This document shows positions 1-10,780 of a stretch of DNA of 64,000 nt, piece after piece. Source of the DNA: Carex sylvatica (taxonomy: Eukaryota; Streptophyta; Magnoliopsida; Poales; Cyperaceae); the NCBI GenBank assembly GCA_964058845.1, contig CAXKVR010000029.1, forward strand, positions 124,001-188,000, read 5' to 3'. A program made the translations under genes and the position numbers. The notes beneath the pieces were generated by a model that worked only from the letters and a program-made list of their open reading frames with translations, was not told where the DNA came from and ran no database searches. Each line of letters begins with the position of its first letter. Within the stretch, counting starts at the first letter, position 1.

Positions 1-489
1 AATAAAAAAAATCCAATTGTTAGTAATCTTTTGATTTACGACTGCTATAATAACAGGTGGTATTGTGGTTCTCATTTGCAACTGTGCTAATACCTCAAAC
101 GAATCTCTTAATCAGGTAAATTAAATTGACCATCAATTAAATTTTGCAATTCTTTAAAGATAATACTTCAAAAGAACCAGATGATGCCTCAAACGAACAC
201 AAAGATAATACTTTTGGTTTTAAAGAAAAAAAATGCTCTCTACACCTATACCAGATGAATCTCTGAGGTTGAGAAAGGTGAGACCTCCATGGACCCTGTG
301 TAAGGCGACCCAGCCACACAACCTTACCCACTTGCCTACATGGCTCACCCCAAGATCACCGCAATTTGCGGTTTTGTTCACCCAATTCAATGGAGAGAGC
401 AGGCGGTGGTAGGAGGAAGAAAATTATGAGCGAAAGTGAGAGAGGGAGAAAATTAAAGGGCACAATCAATGAAATTGCAGCGTGGCTGG

Positions 490-600
490 CCATTAACACG
501 GGAGCAAAAAAAATTGCAATTGGCGGGAGCAAAAATTTGCAGAGATGGGAGCAAAAATTTGCAATTGGCGGGAGCTAAAATTTGCAATTGGCGCCTTGGT
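490..600. repeat. Short tandem repeat with GCAATTGGCGGGAGC core
   Basis: The motif ATTGCAATTGGCGGGAGC and variants recur about four times between 500 and 595, separated by AAAATTTGC. An open frame at 366-578 runs through it, but its repetitive protein has no family features, so it is treated as a repeat rather than a gene. Confidence 0.5.
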
Positions 601-734
601 GGGGAGAAGAGAAGATATGAGGATACTTAGCCAGAAAGTGGAGAAAGGTAGAAGCTTCTCTGAGAAGGAACCCAGGAAAAAGAAAAAAAAAACTAATAGC
701 TGACAGGTGGTACCCGATTGTTATGGAAATTATT

Positions 735-930
735 TTTTTTCATGAAATTTTTTATATGCAAATTTTTCATGCATATAGGATATGGAAAATATCCAAAATA
801 AATATATTTGAATTTATTGGCAAAATTTTCATGCATATAGGATGTGAAAATGAATGTATTTAGATTTATTGGCAAATTTTTCATGCGATATGAAAAATTG
901 CACAATTTATATTTAGATTTATTGCAAATT
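735..930. repeat. Imperfect tandem repeat of a TTTTTCATGCATATAGGA unit
   Basis: Three degenerate copies of a roughly 80-base unit containing GCAAATTTTTCATGC and TTAGATTTATTGGCAAA lie head to tail. No coding function is apparent on either strand. Confidence 0.5.
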
Positions 931-2218
931 TCTAAAAGACCGAGAAGTATATATAGTAAGAGAAATATATACCACTAAATTAGAGAAAGAGCACAATTAC
1001 TTATATATTTTATGTTTTTATTATTTATGCCTTAGTTTTTTTAAATCTTTAATAACACTGTGTCTTAAACTTAAATATGGAAGTAAAGATCAACAAAATA
1101 TGTATATTATTTTTTAGTTCAAAGACTTAAATATTTTAATTTTGCCATAATTTGTTCCCTCAACATGTGTCATTATCTGCAAAAGTATTTAATTAAATTC
1201 AGTCAATTAATATCAAAATTCGACTTTAATTGTAAAAATATTTTGTAATGGAAATTATATTAATTAAATTTATGCAATAATTAATGTTATAATATATTTA
1301 TTGCTTGATTAAATGAGTTTGATACGTTAATTATATAACATTATATGCATGTTGCATATATGACACATTTTATATGCATGAACATGAAACATAAACTCTT
1401 GTTCCATGAGTTAATGAAGATGTACGGGAATATGTCACCCGTTGGTCGATCGAAACCGTTTAAATTAAAGAGCACTGTATTTATTGTCTTGCAACCGAGT
1501 TTGATCAAATTTTGTTTTTATTTATCCATTCATCCAGTTAATTGAAAATTAAAGCATCGTATGGCCATAAACACTTCGTGTTGGATTGAAACTCATACAT
1601 AATAAAACTTCCAAACTTTTATGTTGGTTACATTCAATGTTCTATCTTGATCATTTTAAAACAGATTTGGAATGATTTCGTTGCAGATCGACCGTTGATT
1701 TTCTGCGTGAAAACGGACGGTCCAAAAATGTTTTATAAATTTGAACAAGTATATTATGATGGAAGTCTATAAAAATGATATGCACAAGTATTATTTGGCT
1801 ATATAAGATGTAAAAAAAATAAAAATATTTTTTTTGAATTTTTTTTGATATATAGGGCTGTAAATGTTGAGTGATTAGTAAATATTAAGCTTCCCTGCCG
1901 TCCGATAAGTAAAGAACAGTCATGATTTATTCATTTTGTATAGCTGTGGATAGGGAGTCCCTGTACTCTGTGGTAACGTAATATTTATGTTTAGATCCAG
2001 CAGTAGGTGATGCACAGGTTCCTTTAATATTCGTGCTTAATAATAATCTGGCGGTCCAATATAAACATAAACATTATGTTACCTTAGAGAATATGAATTC
2101 ATTTTTCCTTAAATCCCACTCAGATGATTTCTCCTGTCTGTCTCCCACTCTCCCTACCATCTAACTCAGCCAGCCCCAGCTCTTTTTTCTCTCCCAAACT
2201 TTTCCCTCTAAAATTTTC

Positions 2219-2368
2219 ATGGCATCTCTCTTCCCCAACCCAAACCCTAACCCTAGCACCTCACTGGCCAGTAACATTTTAGCGCGCAGAAGGACAGATC
2301 CCCTCACAAAACAAGAGTTCCAGCGCCAAGGTGTAGCTCCATCGATTAGAAGTCGTCCGCCGAGCTAG
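2219..2368 (+). CDS. Possible first exon or short ORF, 49 residues, unrecognised
   Basis: A pyrimidine-rich leader resembling a plant 5' UTR (2125-2218) precedes an ATG that opens a 49-codon frame, beginning MASLFPNPNPNPS and ending SRPPS before TAG. The composition (Pro/Asn/Ser then Arg-rich) resembles the start of an organelle-targeted or disordered protein, but I do not recognise a family. A GT following GCCGAGGC near 2418 could be a 5' splice donor. It lies just upstream of three captured gene fragments, so it may be another captured piece rather than an active gene. Confidence 0.25.
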   Translation: MASLFPNPNPNPSTSLASNILARRRTDPLTKQEFQRQGVAPSIRSRPPS

Positions 2369-2920
2369 GGTTCCTGCGCCGTGCTAGTGTTCAGAGCTAG
2401 GGTTCCAGGGCCGAGGCGTAATCTCTTTGATTCTCTTTTTGTTTTTGATAATTTATTATTTAATGCATTTCTTATTCATTACTGGAAACCAATTTTGAAT
2501 TGAATGTGGAGATCAATGTCTCTTTGAAGATTTGTAGATATGGTGCTGTGATTCTAACTCCGAATTTACTACCCTTTTGGAACAAAAACCTTAATTTCAT
2601 CACCAGACAAAAGTTACAAATTTATTCAGTTGAACTGTTGAAGTATTAAATATATAAATAGGTCATCCTGGGTAGGACCTAGCATCAGGTCAGATCAGGT
2701 CCAACCCATTTAATAATTTTTTTTATTAAAAATATACATAAATCGATGCGAAATTTTAACATTAGTACGCTATATTCAGTCAAACCAAGCATATTAAGCC
2801 AAAATTAATTGCAGTTTTGCCTCATTTGACACTCATATTTGTAACTTACATAAAACCAATTTAGATAGGACTGATTAGATATATCAGGAATTCATAATAC
2901 ATGAGATTTTCTTTTCTCAG

Positions 2921-3285
2921 AATATCATGCCTAGGTCTAACTTTAGATTAAATTATTCAGGGACAACTAAATTACATATTGAGCTGGAGAAGCTTGTTGC
3001 AAGATTTGTAGGAAAACTAGCAGCTATAATCTTTGGCATGGGTTATGTCACAAATTTAGCTATTATTCCAGCTCTTGTTAGCAAGGTTTGTTCAATAATT
3101 TTGTCACTGGTTCTAAAAGGAAATAAAGATCCGAACAGAAAAAGAATGGTTTAAGCCCACAATTAGTTTTCTAATTTTATGATGGATGTAGGGAAACCTT
3201 ATTATCAGTGACTCCTTGAACCACAATTCAATTGTTAATGGTGCAATGGCATCTGGCGCAGCAGTTCAGGTTTTCCAACATAATA
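2921..3285 (+). pseudogene. Serine palmitoyltransferase (LCB2 subunit) gene fragment, two exons
   Basis: LCB2 is the PLP-binding subunit of serine palmitoyltransferase, the first enzyme of sphingolipid synthesis in the ER membrane. Exon 2921-3085 follows a TTTTCTCAG acceptor and encodes ARFVGKLAAIIFGMGYVTN, matching the family core that reads VAKFVGKPAAVVFGMGYLTN. The second exon, 3192-3285, follows a 106-base GT-AG intron (3086-3191) and encodes LIISDSLNHNSIVNGA then a VFQHN segment, ending at a preserved AATA/GT donor. The fragment keeps introns and splice sites, so it came from genomic DNA, not a processed transcript. The N- and C-terminal parts, including the PLP-lysine region, are absent and no other LCB2 exons follow. 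It is a non-functional fragment. Confidence 0.8.
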
Positions 3286-3840
3286 GTATATATTTTATAT
3301 GAACCAGAAATAGCTGCTGCTTGGTTTTAATAAACCCTTAAAATAGAACCTAATAAACAGGTATAGCACACCTTTTAAAAAAATGGTATACTACAGGTAT
3401 GACCTGTTTTCATTAACAAAAAAGAAACATGCACCGTCCGTCCACCTGTTTTCTAATTTTTTTAATGGAAGAATTACCTGCTTATCTTTATTTTTGTCTC
3501 TTTTGCAAATATGACCTTGTATTTTACAAAAAAATATTTTGAAGACCCATCTCATTTAGAAGAGGTGTTGAGAGAGTAGATTGTGCTGTCGAGCCTGTCG
3601 AGCCGAAGTTGGAAACTATCCGGTAAATTGACCTTTTTCTAAGTTTTCTCTCTCTCTCTGTATTGTTTGAAATTGAACGATCAAGCCTTGAATTGAATTG
3701 CTGGTAAATGAAGACTGTTGGATATATAAGACTTATGCTTGTGAATTGAACTGCGAAATCGGGCCTTGAACTGGTGTTATTTAGAATGATGCGTTGATTT
3801 CATACATGTTTTTTAAGATTTTGCTTATGCCCTTTATCAG

Positions 3841-3956
3841 ATAGTAGTCCACTTGTGACTAAGATTGATGATCCAATACTGGCAACAAATGATGATGTGC
3901 TGGAAATTGTTAGACAGTTGCATGATGCTTGCAAAGAGGCTAGATTCTTCTATGTG
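3841..3956 (+). pseudogene. 2-oxoglutarate/Fe(II) dioxygenase N-terminal exon fragment
   Basis: An exon bounded by a CCTTTATCAG acceptor and a TATGTG/GTAAAA donor encodes SPLVTKIDDPILATNDD followed by VLEIVRQLHDACKEARFFYV. This matches the DIOX_N region of plant 2OG-Fe(II) oxygenases of the At3g50210-like type, where ACxEAGFFYVKGHGI is the usual reading. Here Gly is replaced by Arg in EARFFYV. No HxD...H iron-binding exon follows, so only one exon of the gene is present. It sits between the LCB2 and GARP fragments on the same strand. Family assignment from remembered motifs is good; the exact parent gene is not determined. Confidence 0.65.
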
Positions 3957-4181
3957 GTAAAATTTGATTATTTTATATATTACTGTGTATGACTTGAAAA
4001 AAGTGAATCATAGGTTGTAGCACCTCAGCAATGCTACTTGTCACCAAAATGTATTAGTTGGAATTTTACAGATGAAAATACATACTTCAATACTTGAAGG
4101 AAAATGGGAAATTAGTGATATTTGGGGACAAAGTCTTATATATACCTACTTTATATACACCTCAACAATGTTATTTTGTAG

Positions 4182-4548
4182 GAATATGATAGGATCCGAA
4201 TAATATACCTATTTTCAAAGTGGGACTGGAAGCAAGTGCATTTTCATGTCTTGGATGCTGCAGTTTTTCAAGGCAAGTGCATTTCCATTTTCTGAAACTA
4301 GGATAAATTCTTAGTTATTATAATGTTGGAGTCCTTATATCCAAATCTACATCTTCAAGGCAAGTGCATTTTTATGTGTATCTGTATGTTAATGTGCTTT
4401 TCACTTAAATTGTTTTGTGAATTACTTTCCAAGTTTTTGCATGCTTGAAGATAACATTTTTTTTTACCTTTTTCAGAAGATGGTCAGCTAGGTATAGATA
4501 GAGCCATCCCTTCCAAAATTCTTGATTTGATGAAAGTTGAAAGTCCTT
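4182..4548 (+). pseudogene. GARP (APRR2/GLK-like) DNA-binding domain fragment
   Basis: Two exon-like pieces are visible. The first (4182-4272) encodes KWDWKQVHFHVLDAAVFQ and resembles the GARP reading VDWTPELHKKFVQAVEQ. The second starts at 4477 after a TTTTTCAG acceptor and encodes QLGIDRAIPSKILDLMKVE, closely matching the APRR2-type sequence LGVDQAIPSRILELMKVE. The donor between them is AAG/GCAAGT, a good GC-AG intron donor. The frame is lost after MKVES, where the family continues into the LTRHNVASHLQ helix. GARP proteins are nuclear transcription factors; this fragment cannot make one. The family call is fairly strong for the second piece, weaker for the first. Confidence 0.55.
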
Positions 4549-4879
4549 GGGGGTGCCTATTTTGTAAATTTTTGTTGATGGATCGTGCGTATATTTTGGG
4601 CATAGAAACAAGTTCTATATAGTTCTGTGGTTACAATTCTGTTTGGTTTAATGTTACAATTCATGCTTGAATTTGGTATGTTGATTAATGATAAATACAA
4701 TGTTTCTCTTTATGTTTTATTGTGTTCTTGTTTTGTTTTAATTTCCATGGAAAATATAAAAGATTTGGTTGGTACCAAATCGGTACAGGTACCAAATTAG
4801 TACCGGGTGAATTATAGAATTGGGCCTAAATTTTTTTTTTCAAGAACGACAGTTTATTGCATCGGAAAATCTATACAAA

Positions 4880-5395
4880 TATGGAGCCTAGATAATATTC
4901 TTGCAAATAACCTGGTGGAGCCCACCTTATTTATCCATGCAACTAATAGGTTAATTATCCATGCAACTAACCATGTGGGACCCACGTTATTTATCCATGC
5001 AACAACTCAATCCTCTATCGTTACAAATACTCCATGGGACCCACACACTATATCGTTGCAACTACTCAATGTTACATCGTTGCAACTACTCAATGTTACA
5101 TCGTTGCAACTACTCCATGCTATATCGTTGCCAATACTTCCTGCATCAGATTTGTTGCATGGGTACTTATTGCATGGGCTTACCGTTGCAACAAATGTTT
5201 CAGAAGTTATTGCATGGATAACCCATGCAACAAGTCAGAAATTGAGTAGTTGCAACGGGGGTTGTTGCAACGGTATATTTTTGGGCTTGTTGCATGGGTA
5301 ACCCATGCAACTGACATTTTTGGGGGTTGTTGCATGGGTAAGCCCATGCAACAAGCCGAATTTTATCCATGCAAAAAATCAGAATTCTAGTAGTG
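4880..5395 (-). mobile_element. CACTA-like transposon terminus with palindromic subterminal repeats
   Basis: About 15 copies of ATGCAAC/GTTGCAT motifs, several as the palindrome GGTAACCCATGCAAC, crowd into 500 bases and end abruptly at 5395. Read on the minus strand the end is CACTACTAGAATTCTGAT, a typical CACTA terminus. Dense subterminal repeats of this kind are transposase-binding arrays in CACTA elements. I could not find the matching left terminus upstream in the window, so the element is truncated, diverged at its left end, or larger than it looks. The open frames at 4807-5301 and nearby are translations of the repeat and are not genes. Confidence 0.6.
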
Positions 5396-6290
5396 AGTAG
5401 CATTCTTCCCTTTAAAAGATATTATTTCTCCACCGAGGGAATAATTAAATAGTAGAAATAACTATCTAATTAATCAAAAAGCTTATGGGTTATTAAACCC
5501 AAATGAATGATTTGGACTTTATATTTGTTCTTTCAATTCTTTTTTCTTTTCTTCGAAGTAAAATATTTTTTAAGGAATTTAATTTAATTTGGTAAAGCAT
5601 TATGGCTTGGAGATCAATATATAGTACTAATAGAACATTTATCGGGAAAAAATAGAAAAATTTAGAGACAAAGGAAGAAGAATTTACAACATTGCTCCTA
5701 TCCATAAAGGTAGAAAAAGGAACTTGATAGGCTAAAAGGGGTATTACAATTGAGAAGATCATTGGAGATGTCAGACACCCACTGGAAATCCATTTTCTGC
5801 TCTAAACTTTCACATGGATCAGCAACTTGACCAAATAAATAAGGATCATCCAGTCAACGAGCAAAAAATCAACTGTAGGCTTAATCATTCTTCAAGTGGA
5901 GAAGAAATGAAGAACAAAAAGAATACAGGGAAAATACAAAATCAATGAAAATGAGTCCCACAAACAAACTTTATCCATTTATTACAAATCATATAACAAA
6001 TTGAATAGTAAACTAATTTCTATCGAGGATCTTCCACGGGCCTCCTAATTAAATGTTCTTTGTGGTGAAAGGAAGGCATCATCGAAAGCTGCAAATTAGT
6101 TTGACAAGAGCTAATTCAACAATAACAAACAAGGAATATAAAAATAGAATGTTTATTTGTCGAACCAGGAGCAATTTAATCAGTTGACAAATCCTACCAA
6201 GATGTATGGTTACAAAAAAAGTAAAAGAGTTCAGTGGTCTAAAATCTAAATATTCAAATAATAATAAAATTACAAACCTGAATTCATTTA
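5396..6290 (-). other. 3' flank, 3' exon and 3' intron of CNL copy 1
   Basis: This gene-less stretch is the downstream flank of the CNL at 6291-9606. On the minus strand a donor (CAG/GTTTGT, exon end 6278) and an acceptor (TTTGCAG, next exon from 6088) delimit a 3' UTR intron at 6089-6277. The last exon around 6000-6088 contains a segment (GATGATGCC...CGAGGATC in this copy) that recurs beside CNL copies 2, 3 and 4 and in isolated relics at about 19.95 and 26.15 kb. Sequence near 5530-5650 recurs at 49.32-49.45 kb, beyond CNL copy 3. Confidence 0.6.
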
Positions 6291-9200
6291 TTACAGATGT
6301 CCAATTTCAATGTCAGGGAAGCCGCAACACCTAACACGCACATAACAAGGTCCAGATGGAATCAACCCATCTGGAAGAACATGAAGCAATTCACAGTGTT
6401 CAATTTCCAACCTTTTAAGTGATGAAATGCTCTGCTGGCCGATAAGTGGATTTTCCAAAGTGGAACCACTAATTGGCTGATTAGATTCCACCAACTGCAG
6501 TCCATCCATCGTTATTGATTTCAAGACTTTACAAATTAAAATCTCCAGTGTAGCCAACATATTCAGATTCCCTAGTCCAGTAATCAACTCTAGGTTACCA
6601 CACCCTAGGATCTGCAATCTTTCAAGCTGAGAGGGCAGCTGCTCCAGTTTCAGAACTCGAATACTATAACATGTGAAAATATCGAGGTGCTTGAGAGTGT
6701 GGAGGTTGCCAAATGGAAGAGATTCAATCTTGTCACAGTGTTCTAATAAGACTTCTTGAATTGATTGCAAGGAAGATGGATCACTCATCTATCCTGGTAC
6801 TGTGGCAGAATAATAATATCTTACTCGAAGTTTTTTGAGGTTAGGATGTGGCTGGAGGAATTCTAACCATGAAAAATCCGCATCGTCGACACCATCCCAC
6901 TCGTCCTTACAAGCTTCTGGTTCGAGGGCTAATTTCAGCGCTGATTCCCCAGCGTCTTCTCGTATGTACACATCAGGATCCCAGCATAAATCCAAACTTT
7001 CAAGTTTGCACTTATTTCTCATATTAGCACGCAGGGCATCATTTAAATTACTCACTCCATGAATAGAGAGATTTCCTTCAAGGTTTGCCATATCCTTTAA
7101 CCAAGCAATAGTTCTAACTTTCAACCTTGCTTTCATTGTCTTTATTGCCGGAAAATTAACAAGCCCATGAGGGACATAATCCATGGAGTTATATCCAATA
7201 TCTAATCTTAGTAAGTTACTGAGTTTACCGAGTGATTTAGGTAGTTTCCAAAGATTTGTCGATTGAATATTTAAAAACTGTAAGTTAAGAAGATCACCAA
7301 TATTTTCTGGTAGATATTTAAACTTATCGCAATAAAGAATTATAGTATGCAGGTTGTAAAGGAGGCCAATGGATAGTGGCAACATTTCAAGATATGAATA
7401 TGTAATACAAAGATAGGTTAGATGTTTCAATTTGGAAATGGAATCAGGAATTCTTCTCAAACCATGCCCCTTCAATTCCAATACCCTAAGTGATTCAAAG
7501 TTAGTGAAGTTACATATGGCTATGTCTCTCGAACATTCTTTATAATATTTTGACAACTCCGAATTTAGGTCCCCTATCTCTGTATTATTTATACAATACT
7601 CATGCTCCAAATCGCCGTCGCATGCTCTCAGATTTGAAGAAAGAGTTCTTAAACCCTTCAGTTTTTTTTGGAGAGCTTGATTTACATATCCAACGAAACC
7701 ACCTATATATAAATGGTTTGCTTCTTGGGGAATGTTTTCCTTTTGATTATCAAGTGGCTGATTGATATGCACCGAATAATGTTCATTCTCAGAATTAAGT
7801 CGAGCAAGATCATGGATTATATCGTGCAACTTAGAACCAACAAAATAACAAGTAGAAAAATCATCAAGAAATGACCTCTCTTGTAACTCATCATAATATT
7901 CACCAGCAATTTCTTCGGTCCTTCTTTTGCCACTGGATTCGATGTAGCCATGAGAGATCCATAACTCCATCAATTTTTCCTTTTCTAATTCGTAATCTTT
8001 TGGGTACATGGAGCAAAACAAAAAACACGGCTTAAGGTGGGGAGGTAGATGAGCATAGCTGATCTGAAGTGCTGGGAATATATCATTCGATGAATTTGAT
8101 TCCCAAAGGTCACTTTCTAGAATCTCCCTCCAACGCTCCACATCAGTTATATACCTAAGAAGACTTGCAATCGATTTCACAGCCAATGGCAACCCACCAC
8201 ATTTTTTCATAATCTCCCTTCCCATATATACCAAGTGTTTTGACTTAGTGTCACTTGTATCACTAAATGCATAATGCTGAAACAACTGCCAACACAAATT
8301 TTCTGGCAAGTTAGTTGGCCTAAAACAGATCGTTGTTTGCATAACCTTTGCAACCTTTTCATTTCTTGTTGTCAAGAGAATTCTGACCAGCTTTGCTTCT
8401 TTAAAAGGAACCCGAAACAACTCCCAAAGACATTGATTCTCATTCCACACGTCATCTAAAACAAGCAGTATTGTTTTTCCCTTCACAATTTTTGCAAGCT
8501 TCTCTTGTAATGAACTCAACTCACTCAAATCGTAATTCTTTTTGGAGACTGATTCAATGATTGCTTTAGTGAGTCTCCCAACATCAAATTCTTCAGAGAC
8601 ACAAACCCACTGAAATAAATCAAACCACTGGGTTACCCTCTCATCCTTGTAGACCAGTTGGGCAATAGTGGTTTTTCCGAGACCACCTTTGCCAACTATT
8701 GAAATGACCGAAAATGGCTTTTCTTTTTCAGATAGTAAGAAATCGATGACCTCCTCTATTTCAGCATTCCTCCCAAAAATGCTCGCCTCATCTACCATGT
8801 GACCTGTCGGGGGTCGGAAAATTTTATCGTTCGGACGCCTCGCCCCATCACTCTCCCTTAATTGAAGAGCCTCACGATCCTTTGCTATTTCATCAAATTG
8901 ACTTCTTATTTTGTTAAGCCGATGAACCATTCCATCAGGAATTGGGACAATGTACTGTCCAGGAAGAAATGTATTATTTAGGTATGCCAAATTTAATAAT
9001 TTGTTGACTTAAAAATGATAAATAGATTGGAAATGTATTATATCAGTGACCACTCTGATGTTAGATTGGAAAAGCTGATAATATAACAACTGACCAGTCC
9101 GGTGGATAACTTTCTAGCTAAAAAAAAATAAAAAATTCAAGCATTCTCTATTAAGTTTTAGTTCCAAACAAGAAGAAAAATAACACTTGCACAAGTAAGA

Positions 9201-9606
9201 TATTTTTTAATATATATATGCAAGAGGTACTAACCTCCATCTTCTTTTTCTTGTGAGAACCTGAAACTTCAGAAGCCTTTCTTGCCTCTAGTTGGACACG
9301 GGTGACCTCGTACCCGTACTCACTGAGCAAATCCTCGGCATCATAAGCGACCTTCTTCAGCTCCTTGAGCCAGAGCTTGACAGAGCGGTCTCTGATCTCC
9401 CTCTCCTCAGCATCGTACAGTGTGGCCTTGATTCGCTCCAGAGTTCGCATCAGCCTCTCAAAATTTTCCTCAACAGCTCCAGCACGCCCCTTTTCAGAGT
9501 TATTAGAATTTGATGAAGAGGAAGAAGGACCCTGCACAGAGGCTCTAATTGAGGGAAGCAAATTGGTGGCTAGAGAGAGCACAGAGGTTATCAAATTCCC
9601 TGCCAT
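6291..9606 (-). pseudogene. CC-NB-ARC-LRR (RGA-type) receptor, copy 1, one nonsense mutation
   Basis: CNLs are cytosolic receptors that detect pathogen effectors. Exon 1 (9606-9235, 124 codons) carries an Rx-type coiled coil with the EDVID-like YDAEDLLSEY at 88-97. A 280-base intron (GAG/GTTAGT to TTCCTGGACAG) leads to exon 2 from 8954. The NB-ARC is complete: P-loop GKGGLGKT (about 212-219), kinase 2 LLVLDDVW (287-294), LLTTRN, GLPLA (378-382), FLFCSMYPKDYE and LHD in place of MHD. LRRs follow. At 6791-6789 the codon after TVPG is TAG where copies 2-4 have TGG (Trp), cutting the protein to about 845 residues. The frame continues open for 165 more codons (6788-6291) with normal LRR sequence, ending PDIEIGHL. 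Apart from this stop the gene looks intact, so the loss is recent. A truncated receptor with full NB-ARC could still be expressed. Confidence 0.9.
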
Positions 9607-9990
9607 TTAGTTCTGTATATTTCTGGGAAGAGGCTAGGAGGAAAGAACCCTAGATCTGAGTTGTGAATATGAGAAATGAGTAAAGAGTAAAGAGCAGCAG
9701 AGTATTGAGTTCTGAGGAGACGTGGTGTGGAGAAGACTTTGTGGGGTCACTAATTAATTAACGACAGTGGAAATGAATATTTTAGGTGGAGTGGGGTCAC
9801 AAATTAATATCTTTGCAAAAGCTCTCTTCTTTTTCTTTGAGAAAAGCTCTGCAGTTGTGATAAAGGAATTCAGATACTTTGGTACCATGGGTAATAACCA
9901 TCCCATTGCATCAAAATTCGTACGCTTTGCATTAAAATACGTGTGTGGATGTATCAATTTCCTTGAGAACACATTTTAATGCTAATCGTA
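9607..9990 (-). promoter_or_regulatory. Upstream region of CNL copy 1
   Basis: The 5' flank shares blocks with the other CNLs: CTAGATCTGAGTTGTGAATA just upstream of the ATG and GTGGAGAAGACTTTGTGGGG farther up, matching about 22.2-22.4, 36.5-36.7, 44.0-44.2 and 54.0-54.2 kb. This conservation marks it as the shared promoter/5' UTR. I cannot place a TATA box with confidence. Confidence 0.5.
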
Positions 9991-10291
9991 CGGTGTTAGA
10001 GCTAATTGGACCTACAATGAGCAGTGAGTGAAAAGCAATAATTATTCCATCCCGTTTACTTTTTCTGTGTTTTATTTTCTTTTGGATCACTTTCGGTGAG
10101 TGCACTGTGTTTTTTGTTTTTGTTTTGGAATTATTCCATCCTTCAACTCTCAATCCCTCCTTCAACCCCTCAAGCTCCACTTTTCTTTTTTGAATTTCTG
10201 CCCACAGTTCCTTTTTATACTAATTTATTTTTGTGTTAATTGTATTTACAGTATTTTGCATGTCTATTATTAAAACTATTATTATTTTATT

Positions 10292-10772
10292 GGAGGAATT
10301 TCATGTATACCCCTAAAAAACTTCAAAATTACATATTTTTCCCTCAAAATTTCAAAATTACGTATTAAACTTCAAAAACTTACAAATTTACCCATTTATT
10401 ATTTTTTGTATTAAAATTTATTTTAAATTATACAATACCAGCGTTACCCTCTATTAAAAATATAAAAAAGAATAGTTCATTTCTCTAGTTTTGATGAATA
10501 CACAATGGTATACCTAAATGTTATTGTGTATAAGTTAGAAGTAAGAAAATAAACCATTTGCTCTTAAAAATCGATCAAATATAAGATTGATATTTTTCTT
10601 AAAAAGTCTACAAATTTTTTATGCTTTAAACAAGGGTAAAACGTTTTTTTTTTTTATTTAAAATGAGTTTTCATGTAAAAGACAACAAATTGAGTAAATT
10701 TGTAAATTATAATAATTTTAGAGGTGGGAAATACGCAAGTTTGAAATTTTTGAGTGGTATACATGTTCCCCC
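10292..10772. mobile_element. Long-TIR MITE, 481 bp, 8-bp target duplication
   Basis: The two ends are imperfect inverted repeats of roughly 100 bases (left begins GGAGGAATTTCATGTATACC, right reads GTGGTATACATGTTCCCCC). The element is flanked by an exact 8-bp duplication, ATTTTATT, at 10284-10291 and 10773-10780. There is no coding capacity. An 8-9 bp duplication fits hAT- or Mutator-derived MITEs; the family is undecided. A similar single arm occurs at about 26.89-26.98 kb. Confidence 0.7.
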
Positions 10773-10780
10773 ATTTTATT

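Larger units (their letters stand above)
1..2100. other. AT-rich intergenic DNA without a recognisable gene
   Basis: I see no gene here. Short open frames (for example 366-578 and 1345-1545) have low-complexity or repeat-derived composition and no recognisable domain. Two short repeat patches at about 490-600 and 735-930 are listed separately. Around 1970-2090 two imperfect inverted stretches (both containing an ACATAAA/TTTATGT core) could fold into a weak hairpin. Confidence 0.6.

Noticed and set aside
2921..3285. Functional LCB2 gene
   Set aside because: Only two exons from the middle of the protein are present, with no start, PLP-lysine region or C-terminus.
4807..5301. A 164-residue open frame and overlapping frames on both strands
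   Set aside because: They translate the ATGCAAC subterminal repeat array (repeated ATTQ/SLQLLN-type strings in several frames); the repeat explains them.
2219..5395. A complete Pack-CACTA element
   Set aside because: Only the right terminus is visible; no CACTACTAGAATT left end or flanking duplication was found, so only a possibility is reported.
6835..9610. Plus-strand open frames within CNL copy 1 (for example 9365-9610)
   Set aside because: Antisense shadows of the receptor coding sequence; likewise within 51-54 kb and 59-60 kb.
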